Shown here one piece after another: positions 55,107 to 63,392 of a DNA stretch of 64,000 nucleotides. Origin of the DNA: Salsipaludibacter sp963812245 (lineage in GTDB: Bacteria > Actinomycetota > Nitriliruptoria > Nitriliruptorales > Nitriliruptoraceae); assembly GCA_963812245.1 (NCBI GenBank), contig CAWEUK010000003.1, positions 62,001 through 126,000 on the forward strand. Reading direction: 5' to 3'. The translations under genes were made by a program, and so were the position numbers. The notes under the pieces were generated by a model. That model worked only from the letters and a program-made list of their open reading frames with translations, did no database searches and was not told the origin of the DNA. Positions within the stretch are counted from its first letter, which is position 1, and every line of letters begins with the position of its first letter.

Positions 55107-56113
55107 GCGAACCGATCTATGGACCTGGTGACGTGGGCATGTCGGAGACGCTTGCCGGCGAGGCCACGCGTGAGCAGCGACTCGAACGCGAGACCAGGCG
55201 ACACACCAACAGCGTCGACGACGGCGAAATCCCCGATCCCGACGAACTGCTCGACGACCCGGCATCGACCTGGCGACTGGCAGCACGGCGATTCCGGCGA
55301 CGCAAGCTCGGGATGGTCGGGCTCTTCATGGTCACGGCCCTGACGGTCGTCGCGATCTTCGCGCCCGTCATCGCACCCTACGACCCGCTCGAACAGCTCG
55401 ACCGCACCGAGGACGTGCAGCGGCGCGACCCGCCGTCGCGTGAGCACATCATGGGTCTGGACTCCAACTCCCGGGACCTGTTCTCGCGCATCGTGTACGG
55501 CGCTCGGGTGAGCCTGCCGCTGGGCGTGTCCATCGTCCTGGTGGCGATCATCGTCGGTGCCAGCATCGGTGCCATCGCGGGGTACGCAGGGGGGTGGTTG
55601 GACAACGTCCTCATGAGATTCATGGACGTGATCCTGGGGTTCCCTGCCCTGCTGTTGGCAATCGCCATCGCCTACGTGCTGGGCAACGCCATCCAGTACG
55701 TCCTGATCGCGGTGGCGGTGGTCACACTGCCCCAGTACGCCCGTGTCACGCGGGCGTCGGTCCTGTCGATCAGGGAAGTGGACTACGTCGCGGCATCCGA
55801 GGCGCTGGGTGCATCGGGAAAGCGACTGCTGACGACCCGGATCCTGCCCAACTCGGTCACACCGCTGGTCGTGCTGGGCACCCTGGGCATTGCGGGGGCC
55901 ATCCTCGAGGCGGCGGCGTTGTCGTTCCTGGGCCTGGGCGCCCAGCCACCCACGCCCGAGTGGGGCGCGATGCTGGCGCAGGAGTACACGCTGATGCGCA
56001 CCTCGCCGCACCTGGTCCTGTTTCCGGGCGTGGCGATCATGATCACGGTCCTGGGCTTCAATCTGCTGGGCGACGGGCTGCGAGATGCCCTCGACCCCAG
56101 CCTCAACGACTGA
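55103..56113 (+). CDS. dipeptide/oligopeptide-type ABC permease (DppC/OppC-like)
   Basis: 336 residues. A long charged cytoplasmic N-terminus (about 70 residues) precedes the first helix (MVGLFMVTALTVVAIFAPVIAPYDP). HIMGLDSNSRDLFSRIVYGARVSLPLGV is the typical DppC block, and the ATPase-contact loop is EVDYVAASEALGASGKRLLTTRILPN. It forms the channel with the preceding permease. Confidence 0.92.
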   Translation: MSEPIYGPGDVGMSETLAGEATREQRLERETRRHTNSVDDGEIPDPDELLDDPASTWRLAARRFRRRKLGMVGLFMVTALTVVAIFAPVIAPYDPLEQLDRTEDVQRRDPPSREHIMGLDSNSRDLFSRIVYGARVSLPLGVSIVLVAIIVGASIGAIAGYAGGWLDNVLMRFMDVILGFPALLLAIAIAYVLGNAIQYVLIAVAVVTLPQYARVTRASVLSIREVDYVAASEALGASGKRLLTTRILPNSVTPLVVLGTLGIAGAILEAAALSFLGLGAQPPTPEWGAMLAQEYTLMRTSPHLVLFPGVAIMITVLGFNLLGDGLRDALDPSLND

Positions 56114-56120
56114 GGCGGCG

Positions 56121-57350
56121 ATGGGCGACGAGATCACGATGACGGTGGGCGATCCACCGGTCGTCGATGCCATCCCCGAGGACCCCGACATCGACCTGCC
56201 CGGAGCCGAGATCTCGGCGGCGCTCCCACCCCGACGTCGTGACCCCGACGAGACGCCCCTGCTCGACGTCGTCGGGCTCAAGACCCACTTCCACACCCGC
56301 AACGGCACGGTCCAGGCAGTCGACGGCGTCGACCTGTCGGTGTGTCGCGGTGAGGTCCTGGGCGTGGTCGGCGAGTCAGGGTGCGGCAAGTCCGTCACGT
56401 CCCTGTCGGTGCTGGGCCTGGTGCCGTATCCGGGCGAGATCGTGGAGGGCACCGTCACCTATGACGGCCTCGACCTGACGGCCATGGACCAGAAGGAGTT
56501 GTCGGGCCTGCGGGGCGACCGCATCTCGATGATCTTCCAGCAGCCGACGTCGGCCCTCAATCCGGTGTTCCGGGCTGGCAAGCAGATCGAGGAGGTCTAC
56601 CAACTCCATCGCGACTATCCCGACGACGAACGCACCGAACGGGCCGTCGAGATGCTGCGACGGGTCGGCATCCCCGACCCGGCCCGGCGCGCCGACGCGT
56701 ATCCGCACGAACTGTCCGGTGGCATGGCGCAGCGAGTCATGATCGCCATGGCGCTGGCCTGCGAACCGGACCTGCTCATCGCCGACGAGCCGACCACGGC
56801 ACTCGACGTGACCATCCAGGCCCAGATCCTCGACCTGATCCGGGACCTCGTCTCCGGGTCCGGGACGGCCGTGGTGCTGATCACCCACGACCTGGGCGTG
56901 GTGGCCGAGATGGCCGACCGCGTGGCGGTCATGTACGCCGGCCAGGTCGTGGAGGAGGCCGACGTCATCACGCTGTTCGAGGACCCGCGCCACCCGTACA
57001 CGCAGGGTCTGATCGGGTCGATGCCGGTGCTGGGCGACATCCGCGACGACCTCGACACCATCCCGGGCGTGGTGCCCAGCCTGGTCGAGCCCGGTGTCGG
57101 CTGTCGGTTCGCTGCCCGGTGCCAGGCGCGGGTCGAGTACGGCCTCACGGAATGCACGAAGGCGGACCCGCAACTGCTTCCCGTCGCGGGCGGCAGCGTC
57201 GACCAGGTGGTGCGGTGCTTCCTCCACCACGACGTCGACGGCAACCCGCGCACCTTGCCGACCCCCGTGCCGCTCGCGCCCGATGCGACCGCACCGGCTT
57301 CGTCGATGGACGGCCCCGGTGATGCCGGAGCGCGAGGGGACAGCGCATGA
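56121..57350 (+). CDS. dipeptide/oligopeptide-type ABC ATP-binding protein (DppD/OppD-like)
   Basis: 409 residues. Walker A GESGCGKS, Q-loop MIFQQPTSALNPVF, signature ELSGGMAQRVMIAMAL, Walker B LLIADEPTTALDVTIQAQIL, and the C-terminal OppD/F zinc-like Cys region (GVGCRFAARCQARV...CTKADP...VRCFLHH). An N-terminal extension of about 50 acidic residues precedes the domain. The ATG at 56121 is used (GAGGCGG upstream); an in-frame ATG further upstream would overlap dppC. Confidence 0.93.
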   Translation: MGDEITMTVGDPPVVDAIPEDPDIDLPGAEISAALPPRRRDPDETPLLDVVGLKTHFHTRNGTVQAVDGVDLSVCRGEVLGVVGESGCGKSVTSLSVLGLVPYPGEIVEGTVTYDGLDLTAMDQKELSGLRGDRISMIFQQPTSALNPVFRAGKQIEEVYQLHRDYPDDERTERAVEMLRRVGIPDPARRADAYPHELSGGMAQRVMIAMALACEPDLLIADEPTTALDVTIQAQILDLIRDLVSGSGTAVVLITHDLGVVAEMADRVAVMYAGQVVEEADVITLFEDPRHPYTQGLIGSMPVLGDIRDDLDTIPGVVPSLVEPGVGCRFAARCQARVEYGLTECTKADPQLLPVAGGSVDQVVRCFLHHDVDGNPRTLPTPVPLAPDATAPASSMDGPGDAGARGDSA

Positions 57351-58429
57351 CCCAGCCTGCCGACTCCTCCGCCTCGTCCGCGTCCTCCCCGCCATCCGGG
57401 GGCGCGCCGACGGCCGATGCGACTGCCACGGTGGCCCCCCCGCTCGTGGAGTTGGCGGGTCTGACGAAGGTCTTTCCCGTCACTGGCGGATGGCTGCAAC
57501 GCCAGATCGGTGAGGTGCGAGCCGTCGACGGCGTCGACCTGTCGATCCGCAAGGGTGAGGCAATGGGCCTGGTGGGGGAGTCCGGCTGTGGCAAGACCAC
57601 CCTGGGCCGCATGCTCGTGCGGCTGCTCGAACCCACCTCGGGGACCATCACCTTCGACGGCCGCGACGTCACCCATGCCAGGACCAAGGACCTCAGCAGC
57701 TTCCGCCAGGACGTGCAGTTCATCTTCCAGGACCCGTTCGCCAGCCTCGACCCTCGCGCCCAGATCGGCCACTCGATCGGGGAGGGACTGCGCATCCACG
57801 GCATCGGTGACAAGGCCGAGCGCCGCCAGCGCATCCGGGACATGCTCGAACTGGTGGGCCTCAAGCCCGAGCATGCCGACCGCTATCCACACGAGTTCTC
57901 GGGTGGGCAGCGGCAGCGAGTCGGGATCGCGCGCGCACTGATCCTCAAGCCCCACCTGGTCATCGCCGATGAGCCGGTGTCGGCCCTGGACGTGTCGGTG
58001 CAGGCCCAGGTGCTCAACCTCCTCAAGGACCTGCAGACCGAACTCGACCTGACCCTGTTGTTCATCGCCCACAACCTCGCCGTCGTCGAGCACGTGTCGG
58101 ATCGGGTTGCCGTGATGTACCTCGGACGCGTCGTCGAGGTCACCGACCGTGAATCGCTGTATCGCAACCCCACCCACCCCTACACCCAGGCGCTGCTGTC
58201 GGCCATCCCGATTCCCGACCCGCGGCGACGGCGGCCGCGCGTGCTGCTCGAGGGCGAGATCCCTTCCCCGATGAACCCACCGAGCGGGTGCCGGTTCCAT
58301 CCGCGCTGCCCGATCTCGGAACCGGGGTTGTGCGACACGGACGATCCGGCGCTGATGCCCGTGCCCGGTGACCGTTCCCACCAGGCGGCATGCTGGGTGC
58401 GTGCCGGTGACAACGCCCTGCACCCCTGA
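57347..58429 (+). CDS. dipeptide/oligopeptide-type ABC ATP-binding protein (DppF/OppF-like)
   Basis: 360 residues with Walker A GESGCGKTT, IFQDPFASLDPRAQIG, signature EFSGGQRQRVGIARAL, Walker B VIADEPVSALDVSVQAQVL and the C-terminal SGCRFHPRCPISEPGLC Cys cluster. It overlaps the preceding ATPase by 4 bases (ATGA). The four genes plus the binding protein make a complete importer; substrate (peptide, sugar or other) is not determined. Confidence 0.93.
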   Translation: MTQPADSSASSASSPPSGGAPTADATATVAPPLVELAGLTKVFPVTGGWLQRQIGEVRAVDGVDLSIRKGEAMGLVGESGCGKTTLGRMLVRLLEPTSGTITFDGRDVTHARTKDLSSFRQDVQFIFQDPFASLDPRAQIGHSIGEGLRIHGIGDKAERRQRIRDMLELVGLKPEHADRYPHEFSGGQRQRVGIARALILKPHLVIADEPVSALDVSVQAQVLNLLKDLQTELDLTLLFIAHNLAVVEHVSDRVAVMYLGRVVEVTDRESLYRNPTHPYTQALLSAIPIPDPRRRRPRVLLEGEIPSPMNPPSGCRFHPRCPISEPGLCDTDDPALMPVPGDRSHQAACWVRAGDNALHP

Positions 58430-58499
58430 GCCCGGTCCGTCCGTCCCGGTCCCGTCCGGGGCCCGACCCGCGGCCACGACAAGGGCCCGACTGGCGAGC

Positions 58500-58554
58500 G
58501 ACCGGGGCCCGACCGGGGGCAGACCGGGGGCCGACCGGGGGCCGACCGGGCGGC
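58500..58554. repeat. five 11-bp GC-rich tandem repeats
   Basis: Five consecutive units of GACCGGGGGCC (with 1-2 substitutions) occupy 58500-58554 in the gap between the importer operon and the PspC gene. The array could hinder transcription read-through; it is likely length-variable. Confidence 0.85.
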
Positions 58555-58680
58555 TGCGGACGGTGTCCGGGACGATCGTGGGTGGTGCGCCGGCTCTCGA
58601 GGGGTCGCGATACGGCACCCTCGTGAGTGCGCTCCGCCACTGCGGTGCGCCAACGACCTGCCGATCCGAAGGTGCTGCCC

Positions 58681-58899
58681 ATGTCCACGCATGAACTCGT
58701 CCGTACCCGCGATGACCGTCTCATCGCCGGGGTGTGCTCCGGTCTCGGACACCGCTTCGGGATCTCGCCATGGTTGGCCCGAGTGCTGTTCCTGTTCGTC
58801 CCCGGTCCCAACGTGCTCGTCTACATCGTGCTGTGGATCCTGATGCCCGAGGAGGCCGAGCCAGTCGCCGCGGCGACCCTCGAGCTCGACGAAGGCTGA
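58681..58899 (+). CDS. PspC-domain membrane protein
   Basis: A 72-residue protein with the PspC domain: LVRTRDDRLIAGVCSGLGHRFGISPWLARVLFLF then a helix (GPNVLVYIVLWILMPEE). Small PspC proteins are membrane stress sensors. AAGG is 9 bases before the ATG. Confidence 0.87.
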   Translation: MSTHELVRTRDDRLIAGVCSGLGHRFGISPWLARVLFLFVPGPNVLVYIVLWILMPEEAEPVAAATLELDEG

Positions 58900-59024
58900 C
58901 CAGCCGGGTGGCACAGCAGCTTTCCGCACGCCGGCAATGCGGCTGCGGTCCTGCCATGGCACCCTTTGGCGACTTCGACTCGCCGATCGTGTGCCACGAA
59001 CCGTGAACCGGAAAGGGACTCGAC

Positions 59025-60077
59025 ATGCCCGCAACCTCCTCGCCCTGGGACGCCGCTGACGACCGCTACGAGCACCTGGAGTATCGCCGGACCGGGCGGT
59101 CAGGCCTGGACCTGTCACCGGTGTCCCTGGGCCTGTGGCACAACTTCGGTGATGACCGGGCGTTGCACGACCAACGCGCCATTTTGCGTGAGGCGTTCGA
59201 CCTCGGCGTGACGCACTTCGACCTGGCCAACAACTACGGCCCACCGAGCGGGTCGGCCGAGGTCAACTTCGGGCGGGTCCTGGCCACCGACTTCGCGGAG
59301 TACCGGGACGAGTTGGTCATCTCGACCAAGGCCGGCTGGGAGATGTGGCCCGGGCCCTACGGGTTCGGCGGATCACGCAAGTACCTGCTGTCCAGCCTCG
59401 ACCAGAGCCTGGAACGCATTGGACTGGACCACGTCGACATCTTCTACTCGCACCGCGCGGACGAGTCGACGCCGCTGGAGGAGACGATGGGTGCCCTGCA
59501 CACCGCCGTCGTCAGCGGGCGCGCGCTGTACGTGGGGATCTCGTCGTACTCACCCGAACGCACCCGCGATGCCGCTGCGATCCTGGAGGATCTCGGCACG
59601 CCGCTGTTGATCCACCAGCCCAACTACTCGATGCTGAACCGCTGGATCGAGGACGAGCTGCTGGACACGCTCGAGGATCTGGGTGTGGGGTGCATCCCGT
59701 TCTCGGCGCTCGCCCAGGGGCTGCTGACCGACCGGTACCTGGACGGGATCCCCGAGGGTTCGCGTGCGGCCCAGGACAAGTCGCTCGACAAGGACACCCT
59801 GACCGAGCAGATGCTGGGCCGGATCCGTGGTCTTCACGACCTGGCTGCCGAGCGGGGTCAGTCGCTGGCGCAGATGGCGATCGCCTGGACCCTGCGCGAT
59901 CCGCGTGTCACCACTGCGTTGATCGGCGCCAGCAGTGTCGACCAGTTGCGTGCCAACGTGGCCGCAGCCGACCACCTTGACTTCGGCGACGACGAGTTGT
60001 CGGCCATCGACGAGCTCCTGGCGGATCGCGACGACAGCGACGATGTCGACCTGTGGGCCGACTCCACGGCCATCTGA
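59025..60077 (+). CDS. aldo/keto reductase (YghZ/Kvbeta-like)
   Basis: 350 residues, TIM-barrel NADPH oxidoreductase. The catalytic tetrad is visible: Asp and Tyr in DLANNYGPPSGSAE, Lys in VISTKAGWEMWPGPYGFGGSRKYLL and His in DIFYSHRADE. The NADPH-binding C-terminal block is TTALIGASSVDQLRAN. The GSRKYLL segment marks the E. coli YghZ (L-glyceraldehyde 3-phosphate reductase) clade. GGAAAGGGA lies 7 bases before the ATG. Confidence 0.92.
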   Translation: MPATSSPWDAADDRYEHLEYRRTGRSGLDLSPVSLGLWHNFGDDRALHDQRAILREAFDLGVTHFDLANNYGPPSGSAEVNFGRVLATDFAEYRDELVISTKAGWEMWPGPYGFGGSRKYLLSSLDQSLERIGLDHVDIFYSHRADESTPLEETMGALHTAVVSGRALYVGISSYSPERTRDAAAILEDLGTPLLIHQPNYSMLNRWIEDELLDTLEDLGVGCIPFSALAQGLLTDRYLDGIPEGSRAAQDKSLDKDTLTEQMLGRIRGLHDLAAERGQSLAQMAIAWTLRDPRVTTALIGASSVDQLRANVAAADHLDFGDDELSAIDELLADRDDSDDVDLWADSTAI

Positions 60078-60147
60078 GCCTGCGACAACGGGTGGCCGAC
60101 GTGCTCGTGGTCGCAGCGGCGTGCTCGCCGGTCCGCGCCGCCGGTCG

Positions 60148-61725
60148 TCAGTCGCGGTGGCGCGGGTGGTCGGCGTGGACTCGCGTCGGGGCACCATCGA
60201 TGCCGCAGTGCCAGCGGTCCAGCGGTGCGCGGTCGCCCATTGGCAGTTCGTCGCCGGTCGGCTCGCGCTGCCCCCGCTCCGCACCCTCGTCCGTGCTGTC
60301 GCCGTCGGCGAGCACGTCGTCACTGATCCGGGTCCAGGCGATCAACGCACCGAGGAGCGTCAGGCCCGCCGTGATGAACATGGCCCGTGTGAATCCGGTC
60401 GCGAACTCGTCGGCGGGGATGTCCGCGGCGTCGCTCGTGAGGCCCGCCAGGACGGGCAGTGCCGCTACGGCCAGGAGTTGCGCCACGCGGCTGATCGCGT
60501 TGTTGACGCCACTCGCCACGCCCGAGTGGCGTTCGTCGGCGGCTGCCAGGGTGGCCGCGGTGACCGGCGCGACGAGGCCCGCCAGGCCGAGGCCGAAGAC
60601 GATCGCGGCCGGGAAGACCGACGTCCAGTAGTCGTCGCCGGGCCCGATCATGGCCATCAGCACCATGGCAGCAGTAAGCAGGAGCGATGCGACGGCCAGG
60701 GGTCGTCGGGGACCGATTCGTTGGGCCAGCGCGCCGGAGCGTTCGGACAGCGCGAACATCAGGATCGACACCGGCAGGAACGCGGCCCCTGCCTGGGTTG
60801 CCGAGTAGCCCAGCACGATCTGCAACTGCTGGACCAGCAGGAAACTCACCCCACCGAGTGCGGCGTAGACCACGAAACACAGGATGTTGGCCCAGGTGAA
60901 CTGCGAGGACGCGAAGATCGACACGGGGAGCATGGGATCGGGCCGGCGACGTTCGACCACGACGAATGCGATCGCACCGCCGATGCCCATGACGAGCGCG
61001 GCCAGCAGGACCGGGTCGACCAGGCCGCGGCTGGGGACCTCGATGACCGCGTAGGTGACACCGGCCAGGGCGGCCACGGACAACGTCGACCCCGCCAGGT
61101 CCAGGCTCCCGGTCACGGTGTCGTCGCGGGTCTCGGGGACATGCCGGCGCGCCGCCCACACCACGAACACGCACAGTGGCAGTGGCAGCAGGAAGACCGA
61201 CCGCCATCCGACGGTGTCGACGAGCAGGCCGCCGACGACCGGCCCGATCAACTGGCCGATCGATCCGAACGCGGACCAGGCCCCGATCGCCCGGGCGCGC
61301 TGGTCGGGGGCGAAGGTCGACTGGATGATCGCGAGACTGCCGGGGGTCAGCAGCGCACCGCCGATGCCCTGCAGGACGCGGAACGCGATCAACAGTTCGA
61401 GCGTCGGGGCCACGGCGCACAGCACCGAGGCGACCCCGAACCAGACGACGCCCACGATGTAGATCCGGCGCCGCCCGAGTCGGTCGCCCAGGCTGCCGCC
61501 CAGGAGGATCGCCGCGGACAGGGTCAGCAGGTAGCCGGTGACGATCCACTGCCGACCAGCAACGCCGGCGTCCAGTTCCGCACCGATCGCGGGGAGTGCC
61601 ACGTTCACCACCGTGGCCAGCAGGAACACACTGGTCGAACCGGCGACGGTGGCTGCCAGCACCCACCGGCCCTGCGCCTCGTCCAGGCGCAGACCGGGTG
61701 CTGCAGGGCTCCGTGAACTCGTCAT
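60148..61725 (-). CDS. MFS transporter, DHA2 (14-helix drug/H+ antiporter) family
   Basis: 525 residues with about 14 helices. DHA2 signatures: VVNVALPAIGAELDAG, GGSLGDRLGRRRIYIVGVV (motif A), RVLQGIGGALLTPGSLAII (motif C-like), and GSIGQLIGPVVGGLLVDTVGWRSVFLL. The C-terminus is a long polar tail ending DHPRHRD. The ATG at 61725 is preferred over the GTG at 61749 on ribosome-binding-site grounds. Likely exports drugs or metabolites; divergent from the PIG-L gene. Confidence 0.9.
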   Translation of the reverse strand: MTSSRSPAAPGLRLDEAQGRWVLAATVAGSTSVFLLATVVNVALPAIGAELDAGVAGRQWIVTGYLLTLSAAILLGGSLGDRLGRRRIYIVGVVWFGVASVLCAVAPTLELLIAFRVLQGIGGALLTPGSLAIIQSTFAPDQRARAIGAWSAFGSIGQLIGPVVGGLLVDTVGWRSVFLLPLPLCVFVVWAARRHVPETRDDTVTGSLDLAGSTLSVAALAGVTYAVIEVPSRGLVDPVLLAALVMGIGGAIAFVVVERRRPDPMLPVSIFASSQFTWANILCFVVYAALGGVSFLLVQQLQIVLGYSATQAGAAFLPVSILMFALSERSGALAQRIGPRRPLAVASLLLTAAMVLMAMIGPGDDYWTSVFPAAIVFGLGLAGLVAPVTAATLAAADERHSGVASGVNNAISRVAQLLAVAALPVLAGLTSDAADIPADEFATGFTRAMFITAGLTLLGALIAWTRISDDVLADGDSTDEGAERGQREPTGDELPMGDRAPLDRWHCGIDGAPTRVHADHPRHRD

Positions 61726-61813
61726 CACGCCTCGGGTGGTCACTGACACCTGACGATATGCCGAACGGGTCGGGCCGTGCGATTCGTGCCCGGTGTCGGG
61801 ACGAGACGGCCGC

Positions 61814-61819
61814 TAGGTT
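61814..61819 (+). promoter_or_regulatory. putative -10 element for the PIG-L deacetylase gene
   Basis: TAGGTT ends 27 bases before the ATG at 61847. Confidence 0.35.
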
Positions 61820-61846
61820 CCGGGGTCCGCGCGATGAGGAGACGCA

Positions 61847-62623
61847 ATGCCACCCGGGACGAACGAGCGCGTGCTCGTCGTCGTGGCCCATCCAGACGAC
61901 GAGACCTTCGGCATGGGCTCACTGCTTGCGCACGCGACCCGCGCCGGTGCGACCGTCACCGTGGCCTGTGCAACCCGAGGTGAGGCCGGCGAGCCGACCC
62001 CGGGCAGCGTCCCGCCCGGCATGGGGCTGGCGGAGGTCCGCGAGGCGGAACTGCGTGCCGCCGCCGAACTCCTGGGCGTCGACGACGTGGTGGTCTGGGA
62101 CTGGCGAGACTCGGGCATGGAGGGAACCCCCGAACCCGGCACCCTGTGCGCGGCCCCGCTCGAGGACGTCACTGCCGTGGTTGCGGGCCTGGTCGACGAT
62201 CGCGCCCCGACAACCGTGGTCGCGCTCGATGGCAGCGACGGACACCGCGACCACGTGCGCATGCGTGACGCGACCCTCGCCGGGGTCGAGGCGGCGTCGT
62301 GGTCGCCCGACCGCGTCTACCTGCACTGCCTGCCGCGGCGACTGATGCGGCGCTGGGTGGCTGAACTCGAGCGCCGCGATCCCGACGCGTCATACCTGGC
62401 GCTGGGGGAACTCGGGACCCCGGATGGAGACATCACGACCCAGATCGACACCAGTGGCCTGCTCGATCTGCGGGAGCAGGCCATCTCGCTGCACCGCTCG
62501 CAGACGCCGCCGTACGACGTCATGCCACCTGACCTCCGGCAGGCCTTCCTGGCCACGGACGCGCTGCGTCGGGTGCAGCCACCGTGGCCGGCCGGGGCGG
62601 CACCTGAGCGTCGGCTGTTCTGA
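61847..62623 (+). CDS. PIG-L/LmbE-family zinc deacetylase (MshB/Mca-like)
   Basis: 258 residues. Zinc ligands are in AHPDDETFGMG (His, Asp) and GSDGHRDHVRMRDA (second His). The family removes acetyl groups from N-acetylglucosaminyl compounds; actinobacterial members include MshB and Mca of mycothiol metabolism. Exact substrate not assignable. The N-terminus (NERVLVVVAHPDDE) supports the ATG at 61847. Confidence 0.9.
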   Translation: MPPGTNERVLVVVAHPDDETFGMGSLLAHATRAGATVTVACATRGEAGEPTPGSVPPGMGLAEVREAELRAAAELLGVDDVVVWDWRDSGMEGTPEPGTLCAAPLEDVTAVVAGLVDDRAPTTVVALDGSDGHRDHVRMRDATLAGVEAASWSPDRVYLHCLPRRLMRRWVAELERRDPDASYLALGELGTPDGDITTQIDTSGLLDLREQAISLHRSQTPPYDVMPPDLRQAFLATDALRRVQPPWPAGAAPERRLF

Positions 62624-62665
62624 CCCCCGGCCATCGCGACGGCCACCGCTGCATTCTCCGCGTGT

Positions 62666-62895
62666 TCACGAGGTGGCGTCGGACGCGATGGGTTGCGGAA
62701 CCGATCGGGCCGTTCCCGCCGGGGAGTGGGTCAGGCGGTGCAGGCCGATCGACTGCAGGACCGCGTAGCCCAGCAGGTCCGAGAGGGGGCGGCCGCCACC
62801 GCCATTCCCAGCCCGATCAGGCCGGACGACAGGGCGTTGAAGGCCAGGGTGGTGCGCCACAGGCGATCGTTGTGGCGGCCGTCCTCCGGGCCCAT
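62666..62895 (-). pseudogene. truncated small membrane protein, apparent frameshift
   Basis: The minus strand reads RLWRTTLAFNALSSGLIGLGMAVAAA and, after restoring one C in the CCCCC run near 62793-62797, PLSDLLGYAVLQSIGLHRL. This is the two-helix start of a DUF-type four-helix membrane protein that usually has about 130 residues; here it ends after ATS at 62666. Its 5' end merges into the MmyB-like remnant around 62865-62885, so it has lost its own start as well. No ribosome binding site precedes the ATG at 62895. Confidence 0.45.
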
Positions 62896-63381
62896 GCACC
62901 GAATCCGGCCATCGCCGTCGACCGTGCGTGGGACATCGTGGCGCTGAACGCTGCCGCCGGGATCCTGGGTGGGCCGGTGGCGGACCACCTCCGTCAGCCC
63001 CGGCCCAACGTCTCCCGCATGGCCCAGCACCCCGACGGTCTCGCGCCCCACCTCGTCAACTTCGCCGAGTTCGGCCATCACCTGGTGGCGCAGTTGCGTC
63101 GTGGTGTCGCGGCGACTGGCGATCCGGCGTTTCTTGCCCTGCGTGACGAGGTGATGGTCCATCCCGACGTCGCGCGGGCCGTCGCCACACCGGCACCCGG
63201 ATCCGGGGGCGTGGTCATCCCGATGCGCCTGCGCCATCCGGCAGGCCACCTGTCGCTGTTCACGGTGATCTCCACGTTCGGGACCCCCGCCGACGTCACG
63301 GTCGACGAGTTGAGCATCGAGACGTTCTTCCCGGTCGATGACCACACCGCGGCCGTCCTGCAGGGCATGGTCGTCGACTGA
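62863..63381 (+). pseudogene. MmyB-like ligand-binding C-terminal domain without its helix-turn-helix
   Basis: Reads VVAAVLRAHAPNPAIAVDRAWDIVALNAAAGIL, then LRQPRPNVSRMAQHPDGLAPHLVNFAEFGHHLVAQLRR and STFGTPADVTVDELSIETFFPVDD. This is the MmyB-like (PAS-related, fatty-acid-binding) domain found C-terminal to an Xre HTH in actinobacterial regulators. The HTH (about 90 residues) is missing; upstream of 62863 the frame is Arg/Gly-rich and antisense to a membrane-protein remnant. Most likely a deletion derivative. Confidence 0.68.
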
Positions 63382-63392
63382 GCGCGACTGCG

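Noticed and set aside
56615..58618. 667-codon minus-strand frame opposite the Dpp-like ATPases
   Set aside because: Antisense artefact; both plus-strand genes have complete Walker and signature motifs.
58627..58680. Upstream in-frame start for the PspC protein (58627)
   Set aside because: Homology starts at 58681, which has a good ribosome binding site; the extra residues are Arg/Ala-rich leader sequence.
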